64,000 nucleotides of DNA from Flavobacteriaceae bacterium UBA2765. GTDB taxonomy: Bacteria > Bacteroidota > Bacteroidia > Flavobacteriales > Flavobacteriaceae. The notes under the pieces are model-generated. The model ran no database searches. It was not told the DNA's origin and saw nothing but the letters and a program-made list of their open reading frames with translations. The position numbers were made by a program, and so were the translations under genes. Positions within the stretch are counted from its first letter, which is position 1, and the number at the start of each line of letters is the position of its first letter. The DNA is taken from contig DEIV01000044.1 in the NCBI GenBank assembly GCA_002352665.1, forward strand, positions 49,900 to 113,899, in the 5' to 3' direction. Of the stretch, positions 16,459 to 27,600 are shown one piece after another.

Positions 16459-19239
16459 TTATTTGATCACTAATTTTTGTGTAGTTTGATTTTTTTCATT
16501 TGAAATTTTAATATTGTATTCTCCTTTTGGCAAAAAATACTTACCATTTTTAGCCTTTTCAATTTTGATATCTTTTTTAGTATTATAATTTTTCACGCCT
16601 TTTTCAGAAAGGGATAGATCATATTCAAAATAATTGAAACCTTGATCAGCGTTTACATTAAAACTTTGCAACTTATTCTTTTTATCTGCTAAAATATCAA
16701 TAGAATAGGATCCTGATTCTGATACATAATAGGCAATAATCATTTTTGGTAAAAAAGGTTCTGAATACTGACTCCAAGAATCTCCCCAACGAGAAGAGTG
16801 AATAATTTCTTTACATTCAAAAACAACAATAGATTTACTTTTTATGTCATTGTACTGTTGTAAAGGAGCGATATTAGCTTTGTAAATAGAACGACCGTGA
16901 GTAGCCACAATTAGATCTTTTTCGCGTTCTTGAATGACCAAATCGTGTACTGCTACTTTAGGAATTCCTTTTATAAAGACTTGCCAATTTTGTCCTTTAT
17001 CAAAACTAATTAAAACTTCATTATCATTACCCAAATATAATATATGCTCATCCAAAGAATCTTCCCTTATCACATTAATAGGGAAGGTGGGTAAATTATT
17101 TGCAATGTTTTTCCAAGTTTTTCCCATATCTTCACTTAAATAAATATATGGTTTAAAATCGTCATTCCTATAGCCGTTAAAAGATACATACACCCGATTC
17201 TTACTATGTTGAGAAGCTATCACTCTAGACACCCATAGTCCTTGAGGTAAACTATCCGAAATTCTTGTCCAACTACTACCTCCATCTTTGGTAACTTGCA
17301 CATAGCCATCATCACTTCCCGTATAGATCAATCCAAATTGTAAAGGGCTTTCAGAAAGCGTTGTTAAAGTACCAAAAGGAACATTCCCCTTTTTACCACC
17401 TGTTGTTAAATCTCCCGAAATCTCCTCAAAATTTTCGCCCTGATCCATAGACCGTAATAATTTATTTACACCCATATATAAAATATCTTGATTATGACGT
17501 GATAATAAAATAGGGGTCTGCCAATTATACCTATATGGAGCATCTCCCAATTCATGCATCGGATGAATATTGAATCTGTCTTTAGTTTTTATATTATACC
17601 TGTAATAATATCCAAATTGTGAACCTGAGTAAACAATATCATTATCTCTACTATCAATTTGTACTTGCATACCATCACCCCAACCAATCATTTTATAAGG
17701 ATAACTACCACTGTTATTCCAATTTTTTGAGGCTTTATATGTACTAGGGCCGTACCAAACGCCATTATCTTGCAAACCTCCATAAACATTGTAAGGCATT
17801 GCATTGTCAACATTTACGGAATAAAATTGTCCTACAGATGTATTATTATTTCTAATCCAGTTTTTTCCATCATCATAAGTGATGTTCACACCTCCATCAT
17901 TTCCATTAATAATATGACCTTCTTTCTTAGTGTTTAACCATAAAGCTTGATGATCACCATGTACATTTTCTTTACCAATTGAAACAAATGTTTTACCACC
18001 ATCATCAGACTTTAATAGAGGTACACCTCCTATATAAATTTGATTTTCATTTGTTGAATTGACCACAATAACTCCAAAATAATAGCCATAAGAATAATAA
18101 AGGTCATCTAAAAAATATTGATGCGTCTTTTTCCAGTTTTTACCACCATCTGTAGATTTGTATACTTCTGCTCCAATGACTGGTGTATCAAACAATAAAG
18201 AATTTGCATCCTCTAAATAGGTAGCTAAATCTATAGGTTTTATTTCTTCTTTTTTAATAGCTAATTTAACTGATTTGGCAGTATATTTTTTATCAAAATT
18301 GTTATCCTTTAAATAATCTTTTAGTCTATCATCATCTAATTTGGCAAAATCAACAACATTCATGTTTTTAAAATCGTCTTTTTTTAGATTATCTGTTTCC
18401 TTTTTCTTTTCTTCTTTAGGCCTTCTGTTCTGATTATCTAAAAGAGCATAAATCACATCATCACTAAATGCAGCCAAGCCAATACGACCAACCCCAGTAT
18501 TAGATGGAAAACCGCTATTGATATTCGTTATTTTTATCCAAGAAGTACCCGCATCTGTACTTTTATAGATAGCTGAATTTTGACCATCTCCTTTGAAGTT
18601 CCATGCCTTTCTATCTCTTTCCCAAGATGCCGCATATAATACAGCCGAATTAGTGGGAGAAACACTAATATCAATAATACCGGTATTTTCATCAATATAT
18701 AAAGTTTTTGTCCAAGTATTACCACCATTAGTAGTTTTAAATATACCTCGTTCATTATTTGGAGTATACAAATGGCCAATTACACCAACTAAAATATGAT
18801 TGGGATTCTGTTTGTCAATAATAATTCTACCAATGTGATGTGAATCTGACAACCCAACGTTTGTCCATGTTTTACCCTTGTCAGTACTTTTCAACATTCC
18901 AATACCAGAATAAGAAGATCTAGAAGAATTGCTTTCACCAGTACCTATCCAGATGGTCTCATTTTTCCAATCTATAGCAATATCGCCCATATTCTGAGTA
19001 GGAGCATTTTCAGTAACTGCGGTAAATGAAGTACCGTTATTGTTAGTGTACCATAAACCTCCAGAAGCGTAAGCCACGTAAAATTCTGTCGTATTATTAG
19101 GATTTACGTCTAAATCAACCACGCGTCCACTCATAATGGATGGACCAATACTGGTAAACGGTACATTATCAATTATAGATTGAGCAATTAGACTAAAAGA
19201 GAGTGTCAAAAAACTAAGAAAAAGGATTATATGCTTCAT
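16459..19239 (-). CDS. secreted BNR/sortilin-type beta-propeller protein
   Basis: This 926-residue exported protein has a signal peptide (about 1-19, SFSLIAQ) and many BNR/Asp-box repeats of the kind KSTDKGKTWTNVG, KTTNGGNTWTK, KSTDGGKNWKKTH and VTKDGGSSWTR, which fold as two tandem propellers (VPS10/sortilin-like, often labelled 'glycosyl hydrolase' in databases). A charged insert of about 60 residues (roughly 270-335, RRPKEEKKKETDNLKKDD onwards) interrupts the first propeller, and the last about 130 residues form a beta-sandwich-like tail. It lacks a recognisable sorting domain. No catalytic residues can be assigned and the enzyme label should be treated with caution. Binding or peptidase-associated roles are equally possible. 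Confidence 0.8.
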   Translation of the reverse strand: MKHIILFLSFLTLSFSLIAQSIIDNVPFTSIGPSIMSGRVVDLDVNPNNTTEFYVAYASGGLWYTNNNGTSFTAVTENAPTQNMGDIAIDWKNETIWIGTGESNSSRSSYSGIGMLKSTDKGKTWTNVGLSDSHHIGRIIIDKQNPNHILVGVIGHLYTPNNERGIFKTTNGGNTWTKTLYIDENTGIIDISVSPTNSAVLYAASWERDRKAWNFKGDGQNSAIYKSTDAGTSWIKITNINSGFPSNTGVGRIGLAAFSDDVIYALLDNQNRRPKEEKKKETDNLKKDDFKNMNVVDFAKLDDDRLKDYLKDNNFDKKYTAKSVKLAIKKEEIKPIDLATYLEDANSLLFDTPVIGAEVYKSTDGGKNWKKTHQYFLDDLYYSYGYYFGVIVVNSTNENQIYIGGVPLLKSDDGGKTFVSIGKENVHGDHQALWLNTKKEGHIINGNDGGVNITYDDGKNWIRNNNTSVGQFYSVNVDNAMPYNVYGGLQDNGVWYGPSTYKASKNWNNSGSYPYKMIGWGDGMQVQIDSRDNDIVYSGSQFGYYYRYNIKTKDRFNIHPMHELGDAPYRYNWQTPILLSRHNQDILYMGVNKLLRSMDQGENFEEISGDLTTGGKKGNVPFGTLTTLSESPLQFGLIYTGSDDGYVQVTKDGGSSWTRISDSLPQGLWVSRVIASQHSKNRVYVSFNGYRNDDFKPYIYLSEDMGKTWKNIANNLPTFPINVIREDSLDEHILYLGNDNEVLISFDKGQNWQVFIKGIPKVAVHDLVIQEREKDLIVATHGRSIYKANIAPLQQYNDIKSKSIVVFECKEIIHSSRWGDSWSQYSEPFLPKMIIAYYVSESGSYSIDILADKKNKLQSFNVNADQGFNYFEYDLSLSEKGVKNYNTKKDIKIEKAKNGKYFLPKGEYNIKISNEKNQTTQKLVIK

Positions 19240-19465
19240 TTAAGTAGATTTGATGTCAGGTTAATCTCAAAGATATTGATTATTATTTTTTTATCATTAA
19301 ATTTTACATTTTTAATCAATAGTCTTAGCCTGAAAACACAAGTCCTTTTAAGTTTAATACAAAAACAATTAGATTCATCATGTTAATAAAAAAAAGCCCG
19401 TTTCTAATGAATAGAATTGATATAAATGTTATTTTTAAACTTTTAAAATACCTTTAAACCAATTC

Positions 19466-22400
19466 ATGTATTTAATATTTGACACCGAAACTACCGGTTT
19501 ACCAAAAAAATGGAAAGCACCAATCTCAGATACCGAGAATTGGCCTAGGTGTATACAAATAGCATGGCAATTACATGACAAGTATGGTGAATTAATTGAA
19601 AATCAAGAATTTTTAATACAACCAGATGGTTTTAATATTCCATATGATGCAGAACAAATTCATGGCATCTCCACAGGATTAGCTCAAGAGAGAGGTAAAC
19701 CCTTAACAGAAGTATTAATGCTGTTTAATGAAGCACTCTCCAAAACAGATTTTGTAGTTGGTCAAAATGTGAATTTTGACTTGAATATTATGGGTTGTGA
19801 ATTCTACCGTGAAGATATCACTACAAAACTTAACGATTTGCCTATACTTGATACTTGTACGGAAACTACTGCAAGATTATGTCAAATTCCAGGTGGTAGA
19901 GGTGGAAAATTTAAATTACCAACTTTAACAGAATTACACCAATATTTATTTAATACACCGTTTAGTGATGCTCATAATGCTACAGCTGATGTAGAGGCTA
20001 CCACCAGATGTTTTTTTGAACTGATTAGAAAGCAAATTTTTACCAAAGAAGAATTAGATGTTTCAGCTGATTATTTTGAGACATTTACTACCCAACATCC
20101 AAGTGAAATTCAGTTGATTGGATTAAAACATATCAATCTAAAAAAAGAAAGTAAAAAACTTAAAAACAAAGTTCAAAAAACAGAAGATAGTCAAGAAAAT
20201 ATTGAAACTAAAACTCATATTGCTCTTGACAATTTTTCTTTTTCTCATCTGCACAATCACTCACAGTTTTCCATTTTACAATCTACAGCTAGTATAAACA
20301 ACTTAGTACAATCTGCCGTAAATCAGAAAATGCCGGCTGTGGCATTAACTGATACCGGAAATATGATGGGGGCTTTTTACTTTGTAAAAGAAGCCTTAAA
20401 AAGTAATGAGAATAATGAACATCAAATAAAACCTATTGTGGGTTGTGAGTTTTATGTTTGTGAAGATCATAAAAATAAGTCTGTTAAGGATAATGGTTAT
20501 CAAGTTGTAATATTGGCTAAAAACAAAAAGGGGTATCACAACCTGGCTAAAATGTCTTCCATAGCCTTTATAGATGGATTTTACTATGTACCACGAATTG
20601 ATAAGACCATTATAGAAAAATATAAAGAAGATCTTATTGTTTTAAGTGGAAATATCTATGGCGAAATACCAAATAAAATATTAAATATTGGTGAAAATCA
20701 AGCCGAAGAAGCACTCCTTTGGTGGAAAGACACTTTTGAAGATGATTTTTATATTGAACTTAACGATCATCATCAAGAAAATGAAAAACATGTCAATCAA
20801 GTATTGATAGCATTTTCTAAAAAGCATAACATTAAAACAATAGCCGCAAACAGCACTTATTATATAGATAAATCTGATGCAGAATCGCATGACATCTTAC
20901 TTTGTGTAAAAGACGGCGAAAAAATCGCAACTCCTAAAGGCAAAGGAAGAGGGTTTAGATATGGGTTGCCTAATGACGAATATTATTTTAAGGATCAAGA
21001 TGAAATGAAACAACTGTTTCAAAACCATCCTGAAGCTATAATAAACATCCAAGAAATTGTAGATAAAATTGAAGTTTATTCTTTACAAAGAGATGTTTTA
21101 CTACCTAAATTTGAAATTCCTAATGAATTTAATGATCCCAAAGACGCCGAAGATGGAGGTGTAAGAGGTGAAAACGCATATTTAAAGCACCTTACCTTTA
21201 AAGGAGCAGAAAAGAGGTATGAGGTATTAGATGATGATACTAGTGAAAGACTTAATTTTGAGTTAGAAGTTATTGAAAATACCGGTTATCCCGGATATTT
21301 TCTAATTGTACAAGATTTTATCGCTAAGGCCAGAGAAATGGATGTTTCTGTGGGTCCGGGACGTGGTTCTGCAGCCGGATCAGCAGTAGCTTATTGTCTA
21401 AAGATCACCAATATTGATCCTATAAAATACGACTTACTTTTTGAGCGTTTTTTGAATCCTGACAGGGTTTCTTTACCGGATATTGACATAGATTTTGACG
21501 ATGAAGGACGCCAACGCGTTATAGATTATGTAATTGATAAATATGGTGCCAACCAAGTGGCTCAAATTATTACCTATGGTACCATGGCTGCTAAGTCCTC
21601 AATAAGGGATACTGCCAGAGTATTAGATCTACCTTTACAAGATGCAGATAGAATTGCTAAGTTAATTCCGAACACCAAATTAGCCCATATTTTTGGTGAA
21701 GATGAAAAAAGTATTTCAAAAATTGATGAATTACGAAATGATGAAAAATTACAAGTAAATGAATTGAGAAATTTAGCTGAGGGAGAAGATATAGAAGCTC
21801 AAACCATTGTACAAGCGGTGGCATTAGAAGGTTCAGTTAGAAATGTTGGAACACATGCTTGTGGTGTTATTATTACACCGGAAGATATTACCAACTTAAT
21901 TCCGGTAGCCACTGCAAAAGATTCTGACTTATATGTTACTCAATTTGACAATAATGTTGTTGAAGATGCAGGGCTCTTAAAAATGGATTTCCTAGGTTTA
22001 AAAACCTTGACCTTAATAAAAGATACCGTTAAAATTGTAAAAGCCTTACATGGAAAAGAATTAGATCCTGATAGCTTTCCGTTGGATGATACTAAAACAT
22101 ATGAGCTTTTTCAACGTGGTGAAACGGTAGGTATTTTTCAGTATGAATCAATAGGCATGCAAAAACACATGAAGGCATTAAAGCCTACTGAATTTGCTGA
22201 TTTAATTGCCATGAATGCCTTATATAGACCGGGGCCAATGGAATATATTCCGTTGTTTATTCAACGTAAGCATGGTATTGAAGCTATAGAATATGACCTA
22301 CCTGAAATGGAGGAATATCTTAAAGAAACCTATGGTGTTACTGTATATCAAGAGCAAGTAATGTTATTATCGCAAAAATTGGCAGGTTTTACCAAAGGTG

Positions 22401-23785
22401 AAGCTGACGTGTTGCGAAAAGCTATGGGTAAAAAGATTTTCTCATTGTTAGATAAATTAAAACCTAAGTTTATAGAGGGCGGTAAAAAAAATGGACATCT
22501 GGAAGAAATATTAGAAAAGGTTTGGAAAGATTGGGAAGCTTTTGCTGCTTATGCCTTTAACAAATCTCACTCCACTTGTTATGCCTATATAGCCTATCAA
22601 ACAGCTTATTTAAAAGCACATTACCCTGCCGAATATATGGCTGCCGTATTGTCAAATAATATGAATGACATCAAATCTGTTTCTTTCTTTATGGATGAAT
22701 GTAAACGATCTGGAATTGAAGTTTTGATTCCGGATGTTAATGAATCATTCTACAAATTTGCGGTAAACAAACAAGGTGCCATCCGCTTTGGTATGGGTGC
22801 CATTAAAGGTGTCGGTGCAAACGCGGTAGAGGCTATTGTAGCTGAACGTAAAGAAAATGGATCCTTCAATTCGATTTTTGATATGGCAAAACGGGTAAAC
22901 TTAAGGTCAACCAATAAAAAGGCATTTGACGGATTGGTATTGGCTGGTGCCTTCGATTCTTTTTCAGACACACACAGAGCTCAATATTTTGAATTGGATG
23001 ACAGAAATGTAACCTTTATTGAGAGAGCTATTCGCTTTGGAAATAAATTTCAAGAAAATGCGAATTCTGCTCAAGTTTCATTGTTCGGGGAAAGTTCTGA
23101 AATTCAATTTGAAGAACCATCCATTCCTGACTGTGAACCTTGGGGAGTTATGGAAAAATTAGCAAAAGAAAAAGAAGTGGTTGGTATTTATATCTCCGGG
23201 CATCCGCTAGACGATTATAAAATAGAAATGAAATATTTTTGTAATGCTCCAATTAAAGTATTTAATGATTTAGGACAATTATTAGATAAAGATCTAACCA
23301 TTGGAGGGATAGTTACAGATGTACAACATAGAATTTCGAAAAACGGTAAGGGTTGGGCCTCCTTTTCCATAGAAGATTATTCAGAAGCACATGAATTCAG
23401 AATTTTTGGAGAAGATTATTTAAAATTCAAACACTTTTTAATTCCCAATTCTTTTTTACATATCAGAATATCTGTACGTAAAGGATGGCGAGAAGGTGAT
23501 GTAAGAGTACAATTTAACAGTATTCAAATGTTGCAAGATGTTTTAGAAGCTTTAGCAAACAAATTAACCTTACAACTGAATATTTTAGAATTAAATGATG
23601 ATAAAATAAATGCTATAGAAGCACTTTTAAATGTTCATAAAGGTAAAGATATTTTAAACTTTGTAGTTTACGATGTAGAAGATAAAATGAAGCTACAAAT
23701 GCCCAGTAGAAGTGCTAAAGTTAAAATTTCTCAAGAATTATTGAATGAATTAGACACCCGAGCATTACTTTATAAACTGAATTGA
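19466..23785 (+). CDS. dnaE: DNA polymerase III alpha subunit with N-terminal proofreading exonuclease domain
   Basis: This 1439-residue protein is the chromosome replicase. Residues 1-190 are a DnaQ-like 3'-5' exonuclease with DTET at 6-9, NFDL near 103-106 and HNATADVE near 170-177. A charged linker (about 210-250) leads to the PHP domain (SHLHNHS near 260). The polymerase palm has GPGRGSAAG near 630 and the PDIDIDFD catalytic aspartates near 671-678, then the fingers, the tandem HhH region, an OB fold (about 1270-1350) and a C-terminal domain. Most DnaE proteins are about 1160 residues; the extra length is the exonuclease, a form common in Flavobacteriia. It stands alone, divergent from the BNR gene, and converges with the next gene. 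Confidence 0.95.
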   Translation: MYLIFDTETTGLPKKWKAPISDTENWPRCIQIAWQLHDKYGELIENQEFLIQPDGFNIPYDAEQIHGISTGLAQERGKPLTEVLMLFNEALSKTDFVVGQNVNFDLNIMGCEFYREDITTKLNDLPILDTCTETTARLCQIPGGRGGKFKLPTLTELHQYLFNTPFSDAHNATADVEATTRCFFELIRKQIFTKEELDVSADYFETFTTQHPSEIQLIGLKHINLKKESKKLKNKVQKTEDSQENIETKTHIALDNFSFSHLHNHSQFSILQSTASINNLVQSAVNQKMPAVALTDTGNMMGAFYFVKEALKSNENNEHQIKPIVGCEFYVCEDHKNKSVKDNGYQVVILAKNKKGYHNLAKMSSIAFIDGFYYVPRIDKTIIEKYKEDLIVLSGNIYGEIPNKILNIGENQAEEALLWWKDTFEDDFYIELNDHHQENEKHVNQVLIAFSKKHNIKTIAANSTYYIDKSDAESHDILLCVKDGEKIATPKGKGRGFRYGLPNDEYYFKDQDEMKQLFQNHPEAIINIQEIVDKIEVYSLQRDVLLPKFEIPNEFNDPKDAEDGGVRGENAYLKHLTFKGAEKRYEVLDDDTSERLNFELEVIENTGYPGYFLIVQDFIAKAREMDVSVGPGRGSAAGSAVAYCLKITNIDPIKYDLLFERFLNPDRVSLPDIDIDFDDEGRQRVIDYVIDKYGANQVAQIITYGTMAAKSSIRDTARVLDLPLQDADRIAKLIPNTKLAHIFGEDEKSISKIDELRNDEKLQVNELRNLAEGEDIEAQTIVQAVALEGSVRNVGTHACGVIITPEDITNLIPVATAKDSDLYVTQFDNNVVEDAGLLKMDFLGLKTLTLIKDTVKIVKALHGKELDPDSFPLDDTKTYELFQRGETVGIFQYESIGMQKHMKALKPTEFADLIAMNALYRPGPMEYIPLFIQRKHGIEAIEYDLPEMEEYLKETYGVTVYQEQVMLLSQKLAGFTKGEADVLRKAMGKKIFSLLDKLKPKFIEGGKKNGHLEEILEKVWKDWEAFAAYAFNKSHSTCYAYIAYQTAYLKAHYPAEYMAAVLSNNMNDIKSVSFFMDECKRSGIEVLIPDVNESFYKFAVNKQGAIRFGMGAIKGVGANAVEAIVAERKENGSFNSIFDMAKRVNLRSTNKKAFDGLVLAGAFDSFSDTHRAQYFELDDRNVTFIERAIRFGNKFQENANSAQVSLFGESSEIQFEEPSIPDCEPWGVMEKLAKEKEVVGIYISGHPLDDYKIEMKYFCNAPIKVFNDLGQLLDKDLTIGGIVTDVQHRISKNGKGWASFSIEDYSEAHEFRIFGEDYLKFKHFLIPNSFLHIRISVRKGWREGDVRVQFNSIQMLQDVLEALANKLTLQLNILELNDDKINAIEALLNVHKGKDILNFVVYDVEDKMKLQMPSRSAKVKISQELLNELDTRALLYKLN

Positions 23786-23840
23786 TTGATAATTCCGACC
23801 TAATATTAATTATAGAACAAACCTTTGTCTCTTTTCTTTT

Positions 23841-24368
23841 TTACTCAAAAAAATCATCAGAATCAAAAGGAATATCGTCATCGGGATCATAGTCGTCATA
23901 ATTAACGCCGGGAGGGTTGAACAAGCCCCAACGATCAATTTGGTAATTAAACGGATCAAAAGTTTTGACCCATTCTGCAAAAATTACCCTGAACTCTTCA
24001 ATTTCATTTCTAAGTAATTCTATATAGTCATTTTCTTGATATCCACAGATTTGCATACCTGTACAACTGGTTAAAATTTCACGAGCTGCTCTTCTGATAA
24101 TAGCGGCATTCTCCATTCTGATATCATAAATATCTGCACCTTCTGCACCCGCTATTTTAGCAGGAATAATCATAGAATTCTCAATAATATATGAAGCGTA
24201 ATTTTCTAGCATTTCACCCTCTACTTCATCAGCAGTTTCAACATCTTCTTTAGAAACCAATGTGCCTATTTTCCTACCCAATTGCATAATTTCCCAAGCT
24301 TTTTTATAAATGGGTAATTTTTCTATTTCGTCATGTGATTTGTAATCATTATCCTCGTCGTCAAACAT
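23841..24368 (-). CDS. conserved helical acidic protein of unknown function
   Basis: I do not recognise a characterised family. The 175-residue protein has no signal peptide and starts with an acidic stretch (FDDEDNDYKSHDEI). It appears mostly alpha-helical, with YKKAWEIMQLGRKIGTLVS, ENYASYIIENSMIIPAKIAGAEG and MENAAIIRRAAREILTSC suggesting a four-helix bundle, loosely like 23S-rRNA-intervening-sequence (S23) proteins. It ends in a very acidic tail (YDDYDPDDDIPFDSDDFFE). The codon use and Asp-rich ends fit a real cytoplasmic gene. It is convergent with dnaE (55 bases between stops). No function can be stated. Confidence 0.75.
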   Translation of the reverse strand: MFDDEDNDYKSHDEIEKLPIYKKAWEIMQLGRKIGTLVSKEDVETADEVEGEMLENYASYIIENSMIIPAKIAGAEGADIYDIRMENAAIIRRAAREILTSCTGMQICGYQENDYIELLRNEIEEFRVIFAEWVKTFDPFNYQIDRWGLFNPPGVNYDDYDPDDDIPFDSDDFFE

Positions 24369-24554
24369 ATGTAGTCTTTTCTTATCGTGTTCTCCTATTA
24401 AACGACAATAATTAAAAAGTAGTATTATAACCTATATTTAATTGTAGGCTAAAGTTTAGTAGGAAAATTTCAAGCGATCCTAATAGCTATCGGAACGCAA
24501 GGGTAAGACACAAATATCGTAATGAATTAAGAAAACATACGTTTTTTTAAATTT

Positions 24555-24591
24555 AAACACCTACAAGGATTTAAAACCCTTGTAGATGTTT
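24555..24591. terminator. stem-loop in the gap after the alpha-2-macroglobulin gene
   Basis: AAACACCTACAAGG (24555-24568) pairs with CCTTGTAGATGTTT (24578-24591) with one wobble and a nine-base loop. It lies 29 bases past the stop of the long leftward gene. The following bases on the minus strand are A/T mixed rather than a clean T run, so termination is likely but not sure. Confidence 0.45.
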
Positions 24592-24619
24592 ATTTATTGC
24601 TAAGCAGCACAGACAGCTA

Positions 24620-27600
24620 TTACTTTATTAAAACCCTCACCCCTTCACTATGACTACTAAACTCCGGTGCATACATACTTTGTATGGTTGTAATGCCATT
24701 AGAGAAATCTCCTTTGTTATTGACACGTAAGTCATATTCAAAAACATATACGCCTTTAGGTAAAATATCAAAAAAGAAGTTGGTAGCAGCATCTTTAGTA
24801 CTTTCATAATATCCTAAATTGTCTTGCCATTTGTATTGAGACAATACATTTACAGGTTCAAATCCGGCTGCACGCATATCTTTCATGTGGACAAATTCCA
24901 TAGTTCTGTCTACTTTTAATTCGATACGCACGCGTACTAAATCGCCTAATTTTAAATTTGATTTTTCATCAATAACCGTTAATTTTTCTCCTTTATCTGT
25001 ATACTGTTTTAAGAATAATTTTTTAGATAGTTTTAACGGTGTTTCTGCCGATGTTATTTTGTCTAAATCTTCAAAATATTGCCAGTATAGTGCTCCCCAA
25101 GCTATCCCTTCTGACTTTTTTGTCATTTTAACCGTTGCCATATCAGATTTTATTTCATTGGCTGACCAAGATGTTTTGAAATAACCCGTACCCGCTTCTA
25201 CTTTACTCTCTTCTAGAGCTAAAGGATCTATTTGTTGTTGACCAACTGTAATATCGACAAAATCTGTAACTTCTAGCCAATCTGTTCCTTGCAATAAAAG
25301 GGCATAAACGGCTTCTGAAGTTGCTTTGGTAGTTTGCCATCTATTGGTTTGTTTGTTTTTTAACAGCCAAACCTTCAATTCATCAATGGTCTTTACATCA
25401 CCTTCCACCTCAGTAAATGCTTCAATCAATAAAGCATGAGTTTCAATTGGAGCCTGATACCAATACCAACTCGCTCTATTATCTTTCCAATACATGCCTA
25501 ATTCTTTATTTACAACAGCGTTTTCTTTTAGAGAAGCTACAATTCTATCCGCTACGACGGTATTGTTATTTCTTTTAGCAATTAAAGCAATCATCCCTTT
25601 AGTATATAAGTTATTATCTAACCAATATTTATAGGATTGATTAGTATAATAATCAACCGCTGTTTGTACTTTGTTACGAATAGATTTATCCTTGTAAAAA
25701 CTACGCATGTACAAATATTGAATTTGAAAATGCCCAGTATGATTACTTGCCAAATATTCTCTTTCTAGTTTTAATCCTTCCGCTTTTGTTTTTGCTCTTT
25801 TTCGGATAATACGTGCTTGTTTTAATAGCTCATTATAATCATTCAAAATTTCATCATCTAAAAATTTGACCGCCTTGGCAAGCATAGATGACATCTCGAC
25901 CCCGGTTAAAGTTACATTCAGTTTCTTTAAATGGCCAAAACCTGAAGCAATATGTTGTGTGATATACCGGTTAGGATATCTACTGCCTTTAAACCAAGGA
26001 AAGCCTCCGTTATTCATTTGAATTTGTGAAAGTTTACGAGCTGCAGAAGTCAATTCATTCTTCATTTTATTCAAATCGAATAATAAGGCAATTCGTTTTT
26101 TTTGCTCGGTTTCTGATTGAGCATCTCTTAACCACGGTGTTTCTTGAATAATCATAGATTTCAATTCTTGATTCTTTTCAAGATTAGACAATAACGCATC
26201 ACTATTCTTCCATTGATTGAATACTTCTTGGATTCTCGGGTTGGCATTTGCTATATGACTAGCCAAAGCATTGGCATAATATCTGGCAAAGGTTTGCTCA
26301 GCACATTCATACGGGTATTCCATTAAATATGGCAATGCCTGAACAGCATACCAAGCGGGGTTTGAAGTCACTTCTAAGGTCAACTTATGATTTTTCAAGG
26401 TAGTTGAACTATTATTTTTTAGCTTGTCTAAAGTAAATGTTCTACTTTCATGAGAACGCAACCACATAGGTAATGTTTCTGTTACTAACATTCTATTAGA
26501 CAATACAGGTAATGCATTTTCTTCTCCATCAGTAAAGTTACCTGCCTTAGCTACAATTTTATATTTTACAGCTTGTACATCAAAGGGAATTTGCAGTGTC
26601 CAACTTACATTAGCATTGCCTTTGGCATCTATCGCAAATTCCTTTCTGTTTTCAGTATTCCCTAACTTCGTATCAATTGGTTTATTGGTTACCGCATCAT
26701 ACAACTGCAATTCGCTAATTCCTGTAAGACTTTTATCTGTTAGATTAGAAATTTTAGAAGCAAATACAATTTTATCACCCTCACGTAAAAATCGTGGTGG
26801 ATTTGGCATGACCATCAATTCTTTTTGAGTAACCGTTGTTAATTGTTGTTGAGTCGTAGCCATATCTTTGGTATGTGCCAATAGGTTCAAATTCCATCGT
26901 GTTAAACTTTCAGGAACGGTAAAATTAAAGCTTACATTACCTTCAGCATCAGTTTTTAAATGCGGATAGAAAAATGCCGTTTCTTGTAAGTTTTTACGAG
27001 CTACAATACCCTTTAACGATTGCTCTTCTTTCTTCGGTGACGGTTTTTCAACTGAGTCATTTTCTAAACTACTTGGACTTGCTAAAGCTTCATCTTCCAT
27101 TGCCATTTCAGCTTCTTCATGCATAACACCAGACACCTTCCCTCTCAATCTTAACTCTTTTTTATCTTTTCTTTTATTTTTACCTCCATAACCTATAACT
27201 ACAACCTCATCTAAACTATCACTATCTTCAGATAATACAATATTGTAAACATTGTCTTTACCTACTTTTATTTCTTGGGTTTCATATCCAACAAAAGAAA
27301 AAACTAAGGTTTCTCCTTTTTTCACTTCTATATTAAAATTGCCATCAAAATCGGTTTGAGTACCTCTGGTTGTACCTTTTACAATAACTGAAACACCGGG
27401 TAAAATGCCGTATTCTTCAGAAACTTTACCATATATATATCCTTTTACTTTTGACTTATCATAAAAAGAATTGGCCTCTATAGGTTTGTATTTTCTTTTT
27501 AGACTACTTAAATAACTATTATTAAACCAGCTATTGGTTAAGCTAAATCCAAACCAATTCAATTCGTCATAATATTGTTGTGAAAATCCGTAATAACTAT

